This document shows positions 1-9,435 of a DNA stretch of 64,000 bases, in pieces. The position numbers were made by a program, and so were the translations under genes. A model generated the notes under the pieces. It ran no database searches. It had not been told where the DNA came from and saw only the letters and a list, made by a program, of their open reading frames with translations. The stretch is from NCBI RefSeq assembly GCF_043945595.1, contig NZ_JBIFNP010000001.1:806001-870000 (forward strand). The letters run 5' to 3'. How positions within the stretch are numbered: position 1 is the first letter of the stretch; each line of letters opens with the position of its first letter. Source of the DNA: Paenibacillus_S sp043945595. Its GTDB lineage: Bacteria; Bacillota; Bacilli; Paenibacillales; NBRC-103111.

Positions 1-442
1 GCCGACGACGGCGCTGGACGTTACGATTCAGGCGCAAATTCTGAATCTGTTCAAGAAGATCCAGGCGGAGTACGGCATGTCTATTATCATGGTCACCCAT
101 GATATCGGCGTAGCGGCCGAGATGGCCGATGAAATAGCCGTCATGTACGCCGGGAAAATTGTGGAGTTCGGCGAAGCGGGGCAAATTTTGTCCGGCCCGG
201 CGCATCCGTACACCCGGGGGCTGATGGCCGCAACGCCGCGGAAAGGGCAGCGGGGTACGCTTCTTACGATTCCCGGCCAGCCTCCGCTGATTACCCAAAT
301 GCCGGCAGGCTGCGCTTTTGCTCCGAGATGCCCGGAGGCCCAGGCTTCCTGCACAGGCGTCTCTCCCGGCTACGCGTCGCTTCAGCAGGGCCATCAAGCG
401 GCCTGCATCTTGCTGAACGAGCGCTCCGAAAGGAGAGCCTGA
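1..442 (+). CDS. Oligopeptide/dipeptide ABC transporter ATP-binding protein (DppD/OppD type), 5' end missing
   Basis: This is the C-terminal part of a nucleotide-binding subunit that powers peptide-type import at the inner face of the membrane. The open frame runs from base 2 without a start, so the gene begins outside the window. It opens inside the Walker B/D-loop region (PTTALDVTIQAQIL), then shows the H-loop (VTHDIGVAAEMADEI). The typical Opp/Dpp C-terminal extension follows: HPYTRGLMAATP and a cysteine-rich tail (CAFAPRCPEAQASC). It lies 79 bases upstream of the binding protein and is probably the first visible gene of the same operon, pairing with the second ATPase at 4026. Walker A and the LSGGQ signature are not in the window. 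The family is secure; the transported substrate is not known. Confidence 0.93.
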   Translation, partial: PTTALDVTIQAQILNLFKKIQAEYGMSIIMVTHDIGVAAEMADEIAVMYAGKIVEFGEAGQILSGPAHPYTRGLMAATPRKGQRGTLLTIPGQPPLITQMPAGCAFAPRCPEAQASCTGVSPGYASLQQGHQAACILLNERSERRA

Positions 443-521
443 AGGCGAGGGCGTGAGCCGGCGTTGATTTAAACGAGCTGTACCGTATACAGCAGCAGAT
501 ATATGAAGGAGGTCGCATCCG

Positions 522-2135
522 ATGATTCCCAGGATGAGCATCGTAAAAACCAAGCAAATGACTGGTCTTTTAATTGCCTTAATGATGATTGTAGTCACTG
601 CCTGCAGCGGAAGTAAGCCAGCCGCTTCGTCCGGCAAAAGCGTCCCGTTGGTTATTGCGATGTCCGCCGCCAATCTCCCCGTAGCGGATACTTCTCCGAC
701 AGAGGGCTACGAGGGATGGAGGTTCGTCGGCTTCCAGCTGTATGACGGACTGACAAGGTGGCAGCTGAAGCAGGGGGACAAACCGGCGGACGTCGGACCC
801 GGGCTTGCAGAATCTTGGGAGGTTTCGAAGGAGGATCCCACACTCTGGACGTTTCATTTGCGAAAAAACGTCGCTTTCCACGACGGGACTCCTTTTAATG
901 CGGATGCGGTCCTTTTTCAATTCGATCGGGTGAAGAAACAGGATGCTCCCCAATACAGTGCGCAGGTCGCGGCCGGGGTGCTGACCTATTTGAAGTATAT
1001 CGACAGTTACTCCAAGGTGGACGATTACACGATTCAGATCAAAACCAAGGAGCCTTACAGCTACCTGCTGTACGACCTGGCGTTCATTGCCATTCCGAGT
1101 CCGGAGGCGGTGAAAAAGTTCGGTACCGATTATCCCGTGCATCCCGTAGGGACAGGCCCGTTTAAATTCGTCAGCATGAAGCAGGGGCAGGAAATGATTC
1201 TGGAGAAAAACGACAGCTATTGGGGCGGCGCTCCCAAGCTCGATCAGCTGGTGCTGCGGCCGGTGCCGGATGCCTCGGCGAGACTGGCCGCGCTGCAGTC
1301 CGGACAGGTGAACTGGGCGGAAATACCGCCGCCGGAATCCGTCGAGCCGCTGAAGGCGTCCGGGTTCCAGGTGCTGCTGAACGACTATCCGCATATTTGG
1401 CCTTATGTGCTGAATACGAAGGAAGGGCCGTGGGCGGATAAACGGGTGCGTCAGGCGGCCAACTATGCGATTGACCGGGAAGGGATGAGCAAATCGCTGC
1501 TGAACGGCGTCGCCAAGCCTGCGGGGCAGGTGCTTTATCCGGGCCATCCCTATTTCAACGATCAAGCGACGAAATATACGTACGATCCCGAGAAAGCGAA
1601 GAAGCTGCTGGCGGAAGCGGGCTATCCGAACGGCTTCCAGACGACATTCATCGTTCCGACGAGCGGGTCCGGCAATATGTGGCCGCTGCCGATGAACGAG
1701 TTCGTCCAGAAAAATTTCAAGGCTGTCGGCATCGATATGAAAATCGAGGCGATCGAATGGCAGACGCTCATTACCCAAATTCGCGGCGGCTTCCCGGCCG
1801 GCAAGGATATCGGGGCTTATAACATCTCGCTGGCGCCGGTTGCGCCGTGGGTGTTCGAACGGTATTTTGCGACGAGTTCCTTTATTCCGGCGGGCAGCAA
1901 TTACGGGCAGTATTCCAATCCGAAGCTGGACGATATTTTAACGAAAGCAAGGCATGCCTTCGATGCGAAGGAAAGAGACGCTTACCTGAAGGAAGCGGGA
2001 GGCATCGTAGCCGACGACTCGCCGTGGCTGTACGTTGTACACGATTTGAACCTGCGGGTGCTGGGCCCGAACGTCAAGGGCTTCGTCCAGCCGCAATCCT
2101 GGTTCGCCGACCTGACCACCGTCTATATGGAATAA
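522..2135 (+). CDS. ABC transporter substrate-binding lipoprotein, family 5 (peptide/nickel type)
   Basis: This is an extracellular lipid-anchored receptor that delivers ligand to the permeases encoded next door. The 537-residue product has a signal peptide with a lipobox (VVTAC; lipidated Cys28) and a Ser/Lys-rich linker, then a family 5 binding domain with the usual segment LAESWEVSKEDPTLWTFHLR and the HDGTPFNADAV motif. The ATG at 522 follows a strong GAAGGAGG site at about 505-512. Family 5 proteins bind di/oligopeptides, nickel chelates or small amide-rich compounds. Because an amidohydrolase and an amidase close this operon, the ligand may be an amide or ureide rather than a peptide; that is inference. 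Confidence 0.93.
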   Translation: MIPRMSIVKTKQMTGLLIALMMIVVTACSGSKPAASSGKSVPLVIAMSAANLPVADTSPTEGYEGWRFVGFQLYDGLTRWQLKQGDKPADVGPGLAESWEVSKEDPTLWTFHLRKNVAFHDGTPFNADAVLFQFDRVKKQDAPQYSAQVAAGVLTYLKYIDSYSKVDDYTIQIKTKEPYSYLLYDLAFIAIPSPEAVKKFGTDYPVHPVGTGPFKFVSMKQGQEMILEKNDSYWGGAPKLDQLVLRPVPDASARLAALQSGQVNWAEIPPPESVEPLKASGFQVLLNDYPHIWPYVLNTKEGPWADKRVRQAANYAIDREGMSKSLLNGVAKPAGQVLYPGHPYFNDQATKYTYDPEKAKKLLAEAGYPNGFQTTFIVPTSGSGNMWPLPMNEFVQKNFKAVGIDMKIEAIEWQTLITQIRGGFPAGKDIGAYNISLAPVAPWVFERYFATSSFIPAGSNYGQYSNPKLDDILTKARHAFDAKERDAYLKEAGGIVADDSPWLYVVHDLNLRVLGPNVKGFVQPQSWFADLTTVYME

Positions 2136-2154
2136 GGATAAAGGAGGGAGTCCA

Positions 2155-3099
2155 TTGGCTCATTTTCTGATCAAGCGGGTCGCATTCATGGTGCCTACGC
2201 TGTTCGGTGTTACGCTGATCGTCTTCCTGATGCTTCAGATCGTACCGGGGGATCCGGTGAACAGCATTCTGCCGCCGGACGCCTCCGAGGCGAACCGGGC
2301 GAGGATGATTCAAGAGTTCGGGCTGGATAAGCCGCTCTACGTTCAATATTTCAGCTGGCTGTTTCACATTGTCCAGGGAGACTTCGGACGCTCCCTCATC
2401 AAGCGCATGGCCGTCAACGATCTGCTGTTCGAAAGCTTGTGGAACACCTTCCTGCTGTCCATGGCGGCCGGTATCGTATCGTTCGGCCTGAGCATCGTGA
2501 TCGGGGTGTACAGCGCCTATAAGCCGAAATCGCTGATCGCTTCTCTGGCTAACATCATCGGCTTGACGGGAGTGACCATTCCGAACTTCTGGGCGGCGCT
2601 CATTCTGGTCGGAGTTTTCTCCGTCATGCTCGGCTGGCTGCCTTCATCCGGCATGAGCAGTATCGGCGGAGGCGGGCCGGGCGATCTGCTGGCGCATTTG
2701 ATCCTGCCCGCCGTCGCCGCCGGCATGACGACGCTGGGGGTCATGACGCGGATGGTGCGCAGCACCGTCTACGACATCCTGCAGCAGGACTTCGTCACAA
2801 CGCTCCGCGCCAAAGGCGTGTCGGCGGTTACGGTGCTGCGGCACGTGCTTCGCAACGGCATGCCGACGATCCTGACTGTGGCAGGGCTGCAGTTCGGCTA
2901 CCTGTTAGGCGGATCGGTGCTGGTCGAAACGGTGTTCTCCTGGCCGGGCGTCGGACAGTTGATCTATCAGGCGATCAGCCAGCGGGATTTCCCGGTCATC
3001 CAGGCAGGAGTATTGATGATCGCCGTATTGTTCGTCTGCTTGAACCTGATCGTCGATTTGTTCCACGGCATGATTGATCCGCGAGTAAGACATACGTAA
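2155..3099 (+). CDS. ABC transporter permease, DppB/OppB type
   Basis: This is the first membrane subunit of the importer. The 314-residue protein has an N-terminal TM helix (FMVPTLFGVTLIVFLML), the family segment VPGDPVNSILP, and a cytoplasmic EAA-type loop (LRAKGVSAVTVLRHVLRNG) that contacts the ATPases. It starts with TTG at 2155, preceded by AAGGAGGG about ten bases upstream. No ATG nearby would keep the conserved first helix. It lies 19 bases after the binding protein and 12 bases before the second permease, so co-transcription is very likely. The length matches the family. Confidence 0.95.
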   Translation: MAHFLIKRVAFMVPTLFGVTLIVFLMLQIVPGDPVNSILPPDASEANRARMIQEFGLDKPLYVQYFSWLFHIVQGDFGRSLIKRMAVNDLLFESLWNTFLLSMAAGIVSFGLSIVIGVYSAYKPKSLIASLANIIGLTGVTIPNFWAALILVGVFSVMLGWLPSSGMSSIGGGGPGDLLAHLILPAVAAGMTTLGVMTRMVRSTVYDILQQDFVTTLRAKGVSAVTVLRHVLRNGMPTILTVAGLQFGYLLGGSVLVETVFSWPGVGQLIYQAISQRDFPVIQAGVLMIAVLFVCLNLIVDLFHGMIDPRVRHT

Positions 3100-3111
3100 G
3101 GAGGGGATGAG

Positions 3112-4011
3112 ATGGTCCAATCGAATACGGGAGCTGTCGCCGAGAAGTCGATCTTTGCATCTCAGCCGAAGGAGGAGTCGCAGCTTCGATTGTTTTGGGA
3201 AGTGTTTTACCGAAATAAAGTCGCGTTGGTCTCGCTGATCGTCCTGTTCCTCATTGTGGCCTCTTGTCTGCTGGCCTCCGTTCTGGCCCCCTACGATCCG
3301 CTGGACGGCAAGGTGACGGAGCGGCTGCTGCCGCTCGGGACGCACGGGCATATTCTAGGCACGGACGAACAGGGGCGCGACATTTTTACGCGGATCTTGT
3401 ACGGCGGCAGGCTAAGTTTATTGGCAGGCGTCATGCCCGTTCTGATCGCCGCATGTATCGGCGGCTTCCTCGGTGTAACCGCCGGCTACTTCGGCGGCGT
3501 GCTGAATACGGTCATTATGCGGACGCTGGATATTTTCTACTCCTTTCCCGCCGTGCTGCTGGCCATCGGCATCTCCTCGGCGCTCGGGCAGGGCATGCTG
3601 AACATCATCATAGCCATCTCCATCGTGTTCGTTCCGCCGGTGGCGAGGATTGCGGAATCCGCCGTGAAGGGGGTGATGGCGGAGGAATACATCGAAGCGG
3701 CCAAGTCCAGCGGGGCCGGGCACTTCTCGATCATCTGGAATCATGTGCTGATGAATATTTTCAGCAAAATGTTCGTCTACAGCACGACCCAGATCAGCAT
3801 CAGTCTCGTACTGGCGTCCGGCTTAAGCTTTCTCGGACTTGGCGTATCGCCACCCGCTGCGGAATGGGGCATTATGCTGAACAATTTGAAGCAGCAAATT
3901 TTTATCAATCCTATGGTGACCTTAATCCCGGGCGTGTTCATCTTTCTTAGCGCGCTGACGATGAATCTGGTTGCCGACGGGCTGAGAGACGCCCTGGAAG
4001 CCAAAAAATAA
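3112..4011 (+). CDS. ABC transporter permease, DppC/OppC type
   Basis: This is the second membrane subunit, 299 residues, and it dimerises with the DppB-type subunit. It shows the N-terminal OppC_N region (FWEVFYRNKVALVSLIVLF), the loop LGTDEQGRDIFTRILYGGR that is characteristic of DppC/NikC, and the EAA loop EAAKSSGAGHFSIIWNHVL. The ATG at 3112 has an AAGGAGGGG site seven bases before it. Gene order and spacing (12 bases after the first permease, 14 before the ATPase) fit one operon. Confidence 0.95.
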   Translation: MVQSNTGAVAEKSIFASQPKEESQLRLFWEVFYRNKVALVSLIVLFLIVASCLLASVLAPYDPLDGKVTERLLPLGTHGHILGTDEQGRDIFTRILYGGRLSLLAGVMPVLIAACIGGFLGVTAGYFGGVLNTVIMRTLDIFYSFPAVLLAIGISSALGQGMLNIIIAISIVFVPPVARIAESAVKGVMAEEYIEAAKSSGAGHFSIIWNHVLMNIFSKMFVYSTTQISISLVLASGLSFLGLGVSPPAAEWGIMLNNLKQQIFINPMVTLIPGVFIFLSALTMNLVADGLRDALEAKK

Positions 4012-4025
4012 GGGAGGGAAGCGGC

Positions 4026-5018
4026 ATGGACGCCATCCTGGAAGTTTCTTCGATAAGCAAGTCGTTTCCGGTCAAGAGCGGCTGGGGTAAAGCCAAGGGA
4101 GCCGTTTCCGCCGTGAAGGAGGTTTCCTTCGCCCTGCAGGAGCAGGGGACGCTCGGTATTGTCGGCGAATCGGGCTGCGGCAAATCGACTCTGGCCCGGC
4201 TGCTGCTGCGGCTGATCGAGCCGGATGCAGGCGAGGTCCGGTTCCGGGGCAATAACATCCTGGAGCTGAAGGATTCTGAGCTGCAGCAGATCCGGCAGAG
4301 CATGCAGATGGTGTTTCAGAACCCGTACTCGTCGCTGAATCCCAAGATGACGATTCTGGACAACGTTGCCTTCAATCTGTGGGTCAACGGGCAGTCGAAG
4401 CAGGAGGCCAGGAAGCGGGCCCATTACTACCTGGAAGCCGTCGGCTTGCCGAGCTCTTATGCGGGCCGCTACCCCCACAGCTTGAGCGGAGGGCAGAGAC
4501 AGCGGGTTGCCATCGCCAGAGCGCTGATTCTGGAGCCGCCGATTCTGATCGCTGACGAAGCTGTCTCCGCGCTGGACAAATCGGTACAGGCGCAGGTGCT
4601 GAACCTGTTCCAGGATTTGAAGAAGGAGTTCTCCTTATCCCTGCTGTTTATTTCCCATGATTTGAACGTCGTCGAATATATGAGCGACGAAGTGATGGTC
4701 ATGTATTTGGGAACCGTGGTGGAGAAAGGTCCGGCCGACAGGCTGTATTCCAGCCCGTATCATCCTTACACGCAGGCATTATTGAACTCCGCCCCCTCGA
4801 TGGAGGTAGGGGTCACCACCTTAAATAAGCATACGCCGATCAAAGGGGAGCTGCCGAGCCCGCTCAATCCCCCATCGGGCTGCCGCTTCCGCACACGCTG
4901 CAATTTTGCCGAGGAACGCTGCGCGCATCAGGTCCCGGAGCCGGTCAAGGTAGGCCCGGGGCATGAGGTAGCCTGCTTCCTGTATGAAACAGGTCATGAA
5001 GCAAGAGTGGTTTCATAA
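4026..5018 (+). CDS. Oligopeptide/dipeptide ABC transporter ATP-binding protein (DppF/OppF type)
   Basis: This is the second ATPase subunit of the importer, 330 residues. Visible motifs are Walker A at about residues 47-55 (GESGCGKST), the signature LSGGQRQRVAIARAL, Walker B and D-loop ILIADEAVSALD, and the H-loop ISHDLNVVEYM. The Opp C-terminal extension carries HPYTQALLNSAP and a cysteine-containing tail (CRFRTRCNFAEERC). The usual DEPVSALD reads DEAVSALD here; this Pro-to-Ala change lies next to the catalytic Glu but should be tolerated. It is followed after 21 bases by the amidohydrolase gene, which ties transport to hydrolysis. Confidence 0.95.
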   Translation: MDAILEVSSISKSFPVKSGWGKAKGAVSAVKEVSFALQEQGTLGIVGESGCGKSTLARLLLRLIEPDAGEVRFRGNNILELKDSELQQIRQSMQMVFQNPYSSLNPKMTILDNVAFNLWVNGQSKQEARKRAHYYLEAVGLPSSYAGRYPHSLSGGQRQRVAIARALILEPPILIADEAVSALDKSVQAQVLNLFQDLKKEFSLSLLFISHDLNVVEYMSDEVMVMYLGTVVEKGPADRLYSSPYHPYTQALLNSAPSMEVGVTTLNKHTPIKGELPSPLNPPSGCRFRTRCNFAEERCAHQVPEPVKVGPGHEVACFLYETGHEARVVS

Positions 5019-5039
5019 AAAAACGGGAGGCTGATAACT

Positions 5040-5666
5040 ATGAAACAGCATCTAAATCCGGAGGAAACAGCGCTGATTATTGTTGATGTGCAGAACGACT
5101 TTTGCCACGAGGACGGGGCTTGCGCCCGGATGGGCAGGGATGTTGCCGGAGCTCAGGCGATTGTTCCCCGCATCGAAGCTTTGATCGGGGAAGCGAGAAA
5201 GCAGAGTATTCCGATTGTTTTTGTTCAAATGACGATGGAGGAGCATACGGTGTCCGAGGCATGGGCCAAGCGCCCCCGGCCGAACGGCCATACCGACCCG
5301 CTGGCCATATGCCGCAAGGGCAGCTGGGGAGCCGAGTTCTATAAGCTGACGCCGCTGCCGGGAGATATTATTGTTGAGAAGCACCGCTACAGCGCATTTA
5401 TCGGCACGCAGCTGGACATGATTCTCGGCAATCTGAACCGGAAATCGCTGGTCATCACCGGTGTAGCGACGAATGTATGCGTGGAGTCGACGGCCCGGGA
5501 CGGTTTTATGCTGGATTATCATGTGACCGTCGTGCGGGATGCTTCCGCAGGCTACAACCAGGCGCTACATAACGCCACCTTCGACAATATCGAAGCCTGC
5601 TTTGGGCTGACGATGAACGCCACGGATATCGTCAAGTATTGGTCAAGCTCGGTGCTGCCGGTGTAA
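5040..5666 (+). CDS. Isochorismatase-family cysteine amidohydrolase (biuret hydrolase/RutB-like)
   Basis: This is a cytoplasmic hydrolase of 208 residues. The isochorismatase-fold triad is in place: Asp16 (IIVDVQNDF), Lys114 (IVEKHRYSAF) and Cys147 (GVATNVCVESTARDG). With a cysteine at this position the enzyme should cleave C-N bonds of amides or ureides, as nicotinamidase, RutB, N-carbamoylsarcosine amidase and biuret hydrolase do; it is not a true isochorismatase. It is downstream of a family 5 importer and 168 bases upstream of an AtzG/AtzE-like pair. Biuret hydrolase (BiuH) acts just before or after AtzEG in cyanuric acid breakdown, so biuret or a related ureide is a plausible substrate, by context only. 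The start has GGGAGG upstream. Confidence 0.88.
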   Translation: MKQHLNPEETALIIVDVQNDFCHEDGACARMGRDVAGAQAIVPRIEALIGEARKQSIPIVFVQMTMEEHTVSEAWAKRPRPNGHTDPLAICRKGSWGAEFYKLTPLPGDIIVEKHRYSAFIGTQLDMILGNLNRKSLVITGVATNVCVESTARDGFMLDYHVTVVRDASAGYNQALHNATFDNIEACFGLTMNATDIVKYWSSSVLPV

Positions 5667-5834
5667 GCCGCAGGTCAATCTGATACTGCGATGCAAGGCA
5701 AAGCTCAATTCCGATGGTTTAAACCGGAGGTCGTACAGTCTCGAAAAATCTCGATAGCCTCGGCATCATGCATCAGATCGGGAAATCGATATCGATTCAT
5801 GCAACACCCATTTTACGAAATTGAGAGAGGATAA

Positions 5835-6038
5835 GTGATCCGTATGGAAACGACAACTTTAAAAAGCATGACCGTTGAAATAAATGGAAGAAAGCTATAT
5901 CCCGAGCTGGAAGCCTGCCTGCCTCAATATGCCAACGACTTGCAAAACATGATGGGAGGCCTGCTGAAGCTGTCCCGGACGTTCCCCCTGCAATTGGAGC
6001 CGGCTCCTACCTTCAATCCGGAGGCGTCCTCCCTATGA
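5835..6038 (+). CDS. Small GatC/AtzG-like amidase accessory subunit (DUF4089-like)
   Basis: This is a 64-67 residue protein. Its C-terminal signature (FPLQLEPAPTFNPE) resembles the conserved tail of AtzG/DUF4089 proteins, GatC-like subunits that wrap around a GatA-like amidase. The helical N-terminal half (YPELEACLPQYANDLQNMMGGLLKLSRT) also fits. Its stop overlaps the start of the amidase in an ATGA, so translation is probably coupled and the two proteins probably form one complex. The start is uncertain: GTG at 5835 sits very close to the GAGAGAGGA site, while ATG at 5844 lies about 12 bases from it. The assignment rests on a short motif plus position. Confidence 0.72.
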   Translation: MIRMETTTLKSMTVEINGRKLYPELEACLPQYANDLQNMMGGLLKLSRTFPLQLEPAPTFNPEASSL

Positions 6039-7434
6039 GTAATTTCCCTGTACAGACCATTGCCGAAGCGTCCAGGGCGATCGAGAGCAAGCAGCTTTCG
6101 CCCGTAGAATTGTTCCGGTATTTCATGGACCGGATCGACAAGTTCGAGCCCAAGCTCAATACGTTCATTACCGTCATGGCGGATGCCGCCGAGCAGCAGG
6201 CCAGACAGGCCGAGCAGGAAATCTTGTCCGGCCGTTACCGAAGCCCGCTGCACGGCATTCCGATCTCTTTAAAGGACATTATCGCTTATGCCGGGTACCC
6301 GATGACGAACGGTTCAAGAATTGCACCGGACTATGTTCCGACAGCCCATGCTACGGTTACGCAAAAGCTGCTCGATGCAGGAACGGTCGTCATGGGCAAA
6401 GCCCACTTGAACGAGTATGCTTTCCGGGCGCCCCATCCGTATTACGGGTGAACCCGCAATCCTTGGGATCTGGAGTCGATTCCCGGCGGCTCCAGCTCGG
6501 GCTCCGGCTCGTCCGTGCAGGCGTCGCTCGTGCTGTCGTCCATCGGCACCGACACCGGCGGCTCGATCCGCAATCCGGCCAGCTACTGCGGCGTCGTCGG
6601 CTTGAAGCCGACGTACGGCCTGGTCAGCCGGTACGGCGTCTCGCCGCTCTCCTGGACGCTGGACCAGATCTCGGTCCGCTGACCCGGACGTGCGAGGATG
6701 CCGCCCTGATGCTGGCGGCGATGGCGGGCTACGATGAGCTGGACGACAGCTCTTATCAAGGCTCGACCGCTTCATCGACTTCGTTCATGAAGGTCGAGTC
6801 GCTGCAAGGCAAAAGAATCGGCATCCCGACAACGTACTTCTACGATAACCTCGCCCCTGAGGTCGAGGCCGCGGTCCGGCGGGCGGTACAGGAGCTTGAA
6901 GGGCTGGGGGCGGAGATCATCCCCGTCGAGATCGAATCCATGGAAGCGCTGCTGAGCGCGCACCGGATCATTCTGAACACGGAAGCTTACGCCTTCCATC
7001 ATCATCAGCTGGAAGATCAGCCGGAAGGCTACGGTCCACGGCTGCGGCTGTCCTTCGAGCTGGGCCAATATTTTACCGCAGAGGCATACATAGGCGCACA
7101 GCGGTTGAGAACGCAGATGCGTGAGCAGTTCCAGGGCATCTTTCAAAAGGTTGATGCGCTCGTCACGCCGACAACTCCGACGGCCGCCAAAAAAATTCAG
7201 CAGTTTGAAAAGGAGAACACCTTCGCGCTGCAAAGCATGACATCCACAGCGAACTTCCTGGGACTTCCTGCGCTCTCGATTCCTTGCGGCTTTACCTCCG
7301 AAGGCCTGCCGATAGGACTGCAGCTGATGGGCCGTCCGTTCAGCGAAGGAGAGCTGTTGACTATCGGACACTGCTACGAGCAGTTCGCGTCATTGTTTAA
7401 ACAAGTGCCGAATGAAGCGGAATGGGTAGCTTAA
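6035..7434 (+). pseudogene. Amidase signature-family hydrolase (AtzE/GatA-like), interrupted twice
   Basis: The pieces together give a full-length amidase of about 466 residues. The signature triad is present: Lys80 (GIPISLKD), the cis-Ser in IPGGSSSGSG (about 153) and the nucleophilic Ser in GTDTGGSIRNPASYCG (about 177). Two breaks interrupt it. An in-frame TGA lies at 6449-6451, where homologues read YG-x-TRNPWD. A one-base loss lies near 6674-6680, in DQI-S/GPLTRTCEDAA, where one more G restores the frame. The remaining frame to 7434 ends normally (GELLTIGHCYEQF). The order isochorismatase-type hydrolase, AtzG-like protein, amidase matches the logic of 1-carboxybiuret/biuret degradation. 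Conserved sequence on both sides of each break argues for sequencing error rather than an old pseudogene. Confidence 0.85.
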
Positions 7435-7441
7435 GAGGGGG

Positions 7442-7470
7442 AAAAGGGGAGCGCAGCTTCCCTTTTTCTT
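7442..7470 (+). terminator. Rho-independent terminator after the amidase operon
   Basis: The hairpin AAAGGGGAGC / GCTTCCCTTT (one G-T pair, 3-base loop) is followed by TTCTT. It lies just after the amidase stop and closes the importer/amidase operon. Confidence 0.7.
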
Positions 7471-7556
7471 GCCCAGGTTCGGGGATAGGGGGAACAGGGA
7501 ATTGATGCCCTTACCCGCTGTCTTTACCGGGCGTTTAGACAACGGGAGGTGAGGAT

Positions 7557-8995
7557 GTGGGAGAAGAAGCTGTGCCGTCTGCCGGTCCGCTGCAGTCTGC
7601 GGCCAACAAGTGGTCCGTGTTAACCTGTGTGTTATTAGGCTCCTTTACCGTGATTTTGAACAACAGCATGCTGAATGTTTCCATCCCGTCCTTTATGAAG
7701 CTGTTTCATATCGGGGCTTCGGAGGCGCAGTGGGTCATTACGGGCTTTATGCTGCCTATGATGATCATGATGACGATCAGCGGCTATTTGTCCGATGTGC
7801 TGGGGCAAAAAACAGCCTATATAGCCGGCATGCTGCTGTTTCTGGCAGGCTCCGCCTTTGGCGCAATGGCCTGGAGCTTTCATTCGATCGTCGGCTTTCG
7901 GATCGTGCAGGGGCTGGGCGCAGGGTTGGTAATGCCGCTTGGAATCACCATTATTTTCCATAATTTTCCTGAACGAGAACGCGGCCTGGCGACAGGCATC
8001 TCCGGCATTGCCTCGATGGCGGCGCCTGCGGTCGGGCCCACGCTCGGAGGGATGGTTTTGCAGGTCAGCTCCTGGCACACGCTGTTTCTGCTCAATATTC
8101 CGACCGGCGTTATTTGCCTTACTGCTACTTTATTTTGTCTAAAAGGGCGGCGCCTGCGGGTCCGGGTACCTTTCGACCGGCTGGGGTTTGCCGGTATAGC
8201 TGTCGGCATGACCTGCCTCATGCTGGGCATGAATCGGCTGCCCCAAGGCTTGGGAGGGACAGCACCCTCCCGCTGATCTGCGCAGGCGTCGGCGGCCTGG
8301 TTTTTTTTATCTGGAACGAGCTGCGCGCCGAGAAACCGCTGATTGACCTGAGTATTTTTAGTTTTCCGGCATTCACGGTCAGCGCCGTCTTATCCGCCAT
8401 TACGGCTTCCAGCATGTTCGCCGGCGTTCTGCTCATCCCGCTGCTGATGCAGGAGGTGCTGCAATACAGCGCGATGACGACCGGGCTGATCCTGCTCCCT
8501 CAGGCGCTGATGATGGGGATCGCGATGACGGTAGGCGGCCGGATTGTGGACCGCCATGGAGCGCAGCTCATTTTGCCGTTCGGCTTGCTGCTGGCGGCCT
8601 GTTTCTCGCTGGTGCTGGGCTGGACGGCGGGAAAGACCGGCCTGGCCGCGCTCATCGTGCTGCTCTCGATACGCGGCTTCGGGCTAGGGCCCATCCATAC
8701 GCCTGTGATGACGGCGGGTTTGAACGCTCTGCCGGTGTCCCAAGTATCCCGGGCGATGTCGATCCTTCAAATCGTCGGGCAAATTTCCGGAGCGGTCACC
8801 ATCGTGCTGCTCTCCATGTTCTTTGAAGAAAGGCGCAGCCTGTACCAGCTGCAGATGCCTGCCGAAGCGGCCGGAATTCTGGCCGTTCAGCAAATGTTTA
8901 TAGGCCTCGGCGCGCTGGCCTTGTGTATTCTGCCCATTGCGCTGCGGCTGATGGGCAAGCGAAGAGCCCTGCGGGCGGTGCCGCCGGCTGGCTGA
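7557..8995 (+). pseudogene. MFS drug exporter, DHA2 (EmrB/QacA-like) family, one frameshift
   Basis: This is a 14-helix-type proton antiporter for drug or metabolite efflux. The N-terminal half (7557-8270) shows NNSMLNVSIPSFM, the antiporter stretch VGFRIVQGLGAGLVMPLG and motif C-like GPTLGGMVLQ. The C-terminal half (about 8260-8995) continues in another frame with LPLICAGVGGLVFFIWNEL and QISGAVTIVLLSMF. The frame changes at the G-run TTGGGAGGG (8250-8257), where one additional G would give GLGRDSTLPLIC. GTG at 7557 is the start; it is preceded by GGGAGGTGAG, and the nearby ATG at 7555 is out of frame. No regulator gene is adjacent. Confidence 0.85.
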
Positions 8996-9253
8996 CAGAC
9001 GGAGGCGGGACGAAGGTCCGGCAATGACAGCTGTTGAGTAGGGACGTGCAGAGGCGCGGCTTATTGATGGTTGATGGTTGTATGTATGGCAGTGATGAGA
9101 GCAAGCTGATTTCCGCTGTCGATTGTATAAGCTGCTCTTAGGCATGGCTGATTGACGGCTTTCGGTTGGGCAGGTGCTGGTAGATGCTAATGGGTATTCT
9201 AAAGGCGCGGCAGGTTGTCGATGTTGGCTGAGCAGTAAGACCGTTTTAATGAA

Positions 9254-9297
9254 GCAAGAGCCTCCCGTTCGCAATACTTTGCGGCGGGAGGCTCTTG
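9254..9297. terminator. Long perfect hairpin between convergent genes
   Basis: GCAAGAGCCTCCCG pairs with CGGGAGGCTCTTGC (14 bp), with an inner CGCAA/TTGCG stem and a TACT loop. It sits in the 440-base gap between the exporter (+) and the dipeptidase (-), so a bidirectional terminator role is likely, although neither side has a clean T-tract. The rest of 8996-9435 shows no credible gene. Confidence 0.6.
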
Positions 9298-9435
9298 CTG
9301 TTATCAGTCATTTGATTTTGCGCCGGACGCATGCGGCTTTCGCGGGAAGCGTGAAGCGAGTTCAACACAGCGTCAGGCCGCGCCTATCCGGGCTTTTGAC
9401 CTCGCCCCCCATGCAGAGAGCCGGAAGCCTCGCCC

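Noticed and set aside
579..1778. 399-codon open frame antisense to the binding-protein gene
   Set aside because: It lies wholly opposite a clearly conserved lipoprotein gene and its Arg/His/Pro-rich translation resembles no family; it is a shadow of GC-rich codon usage.
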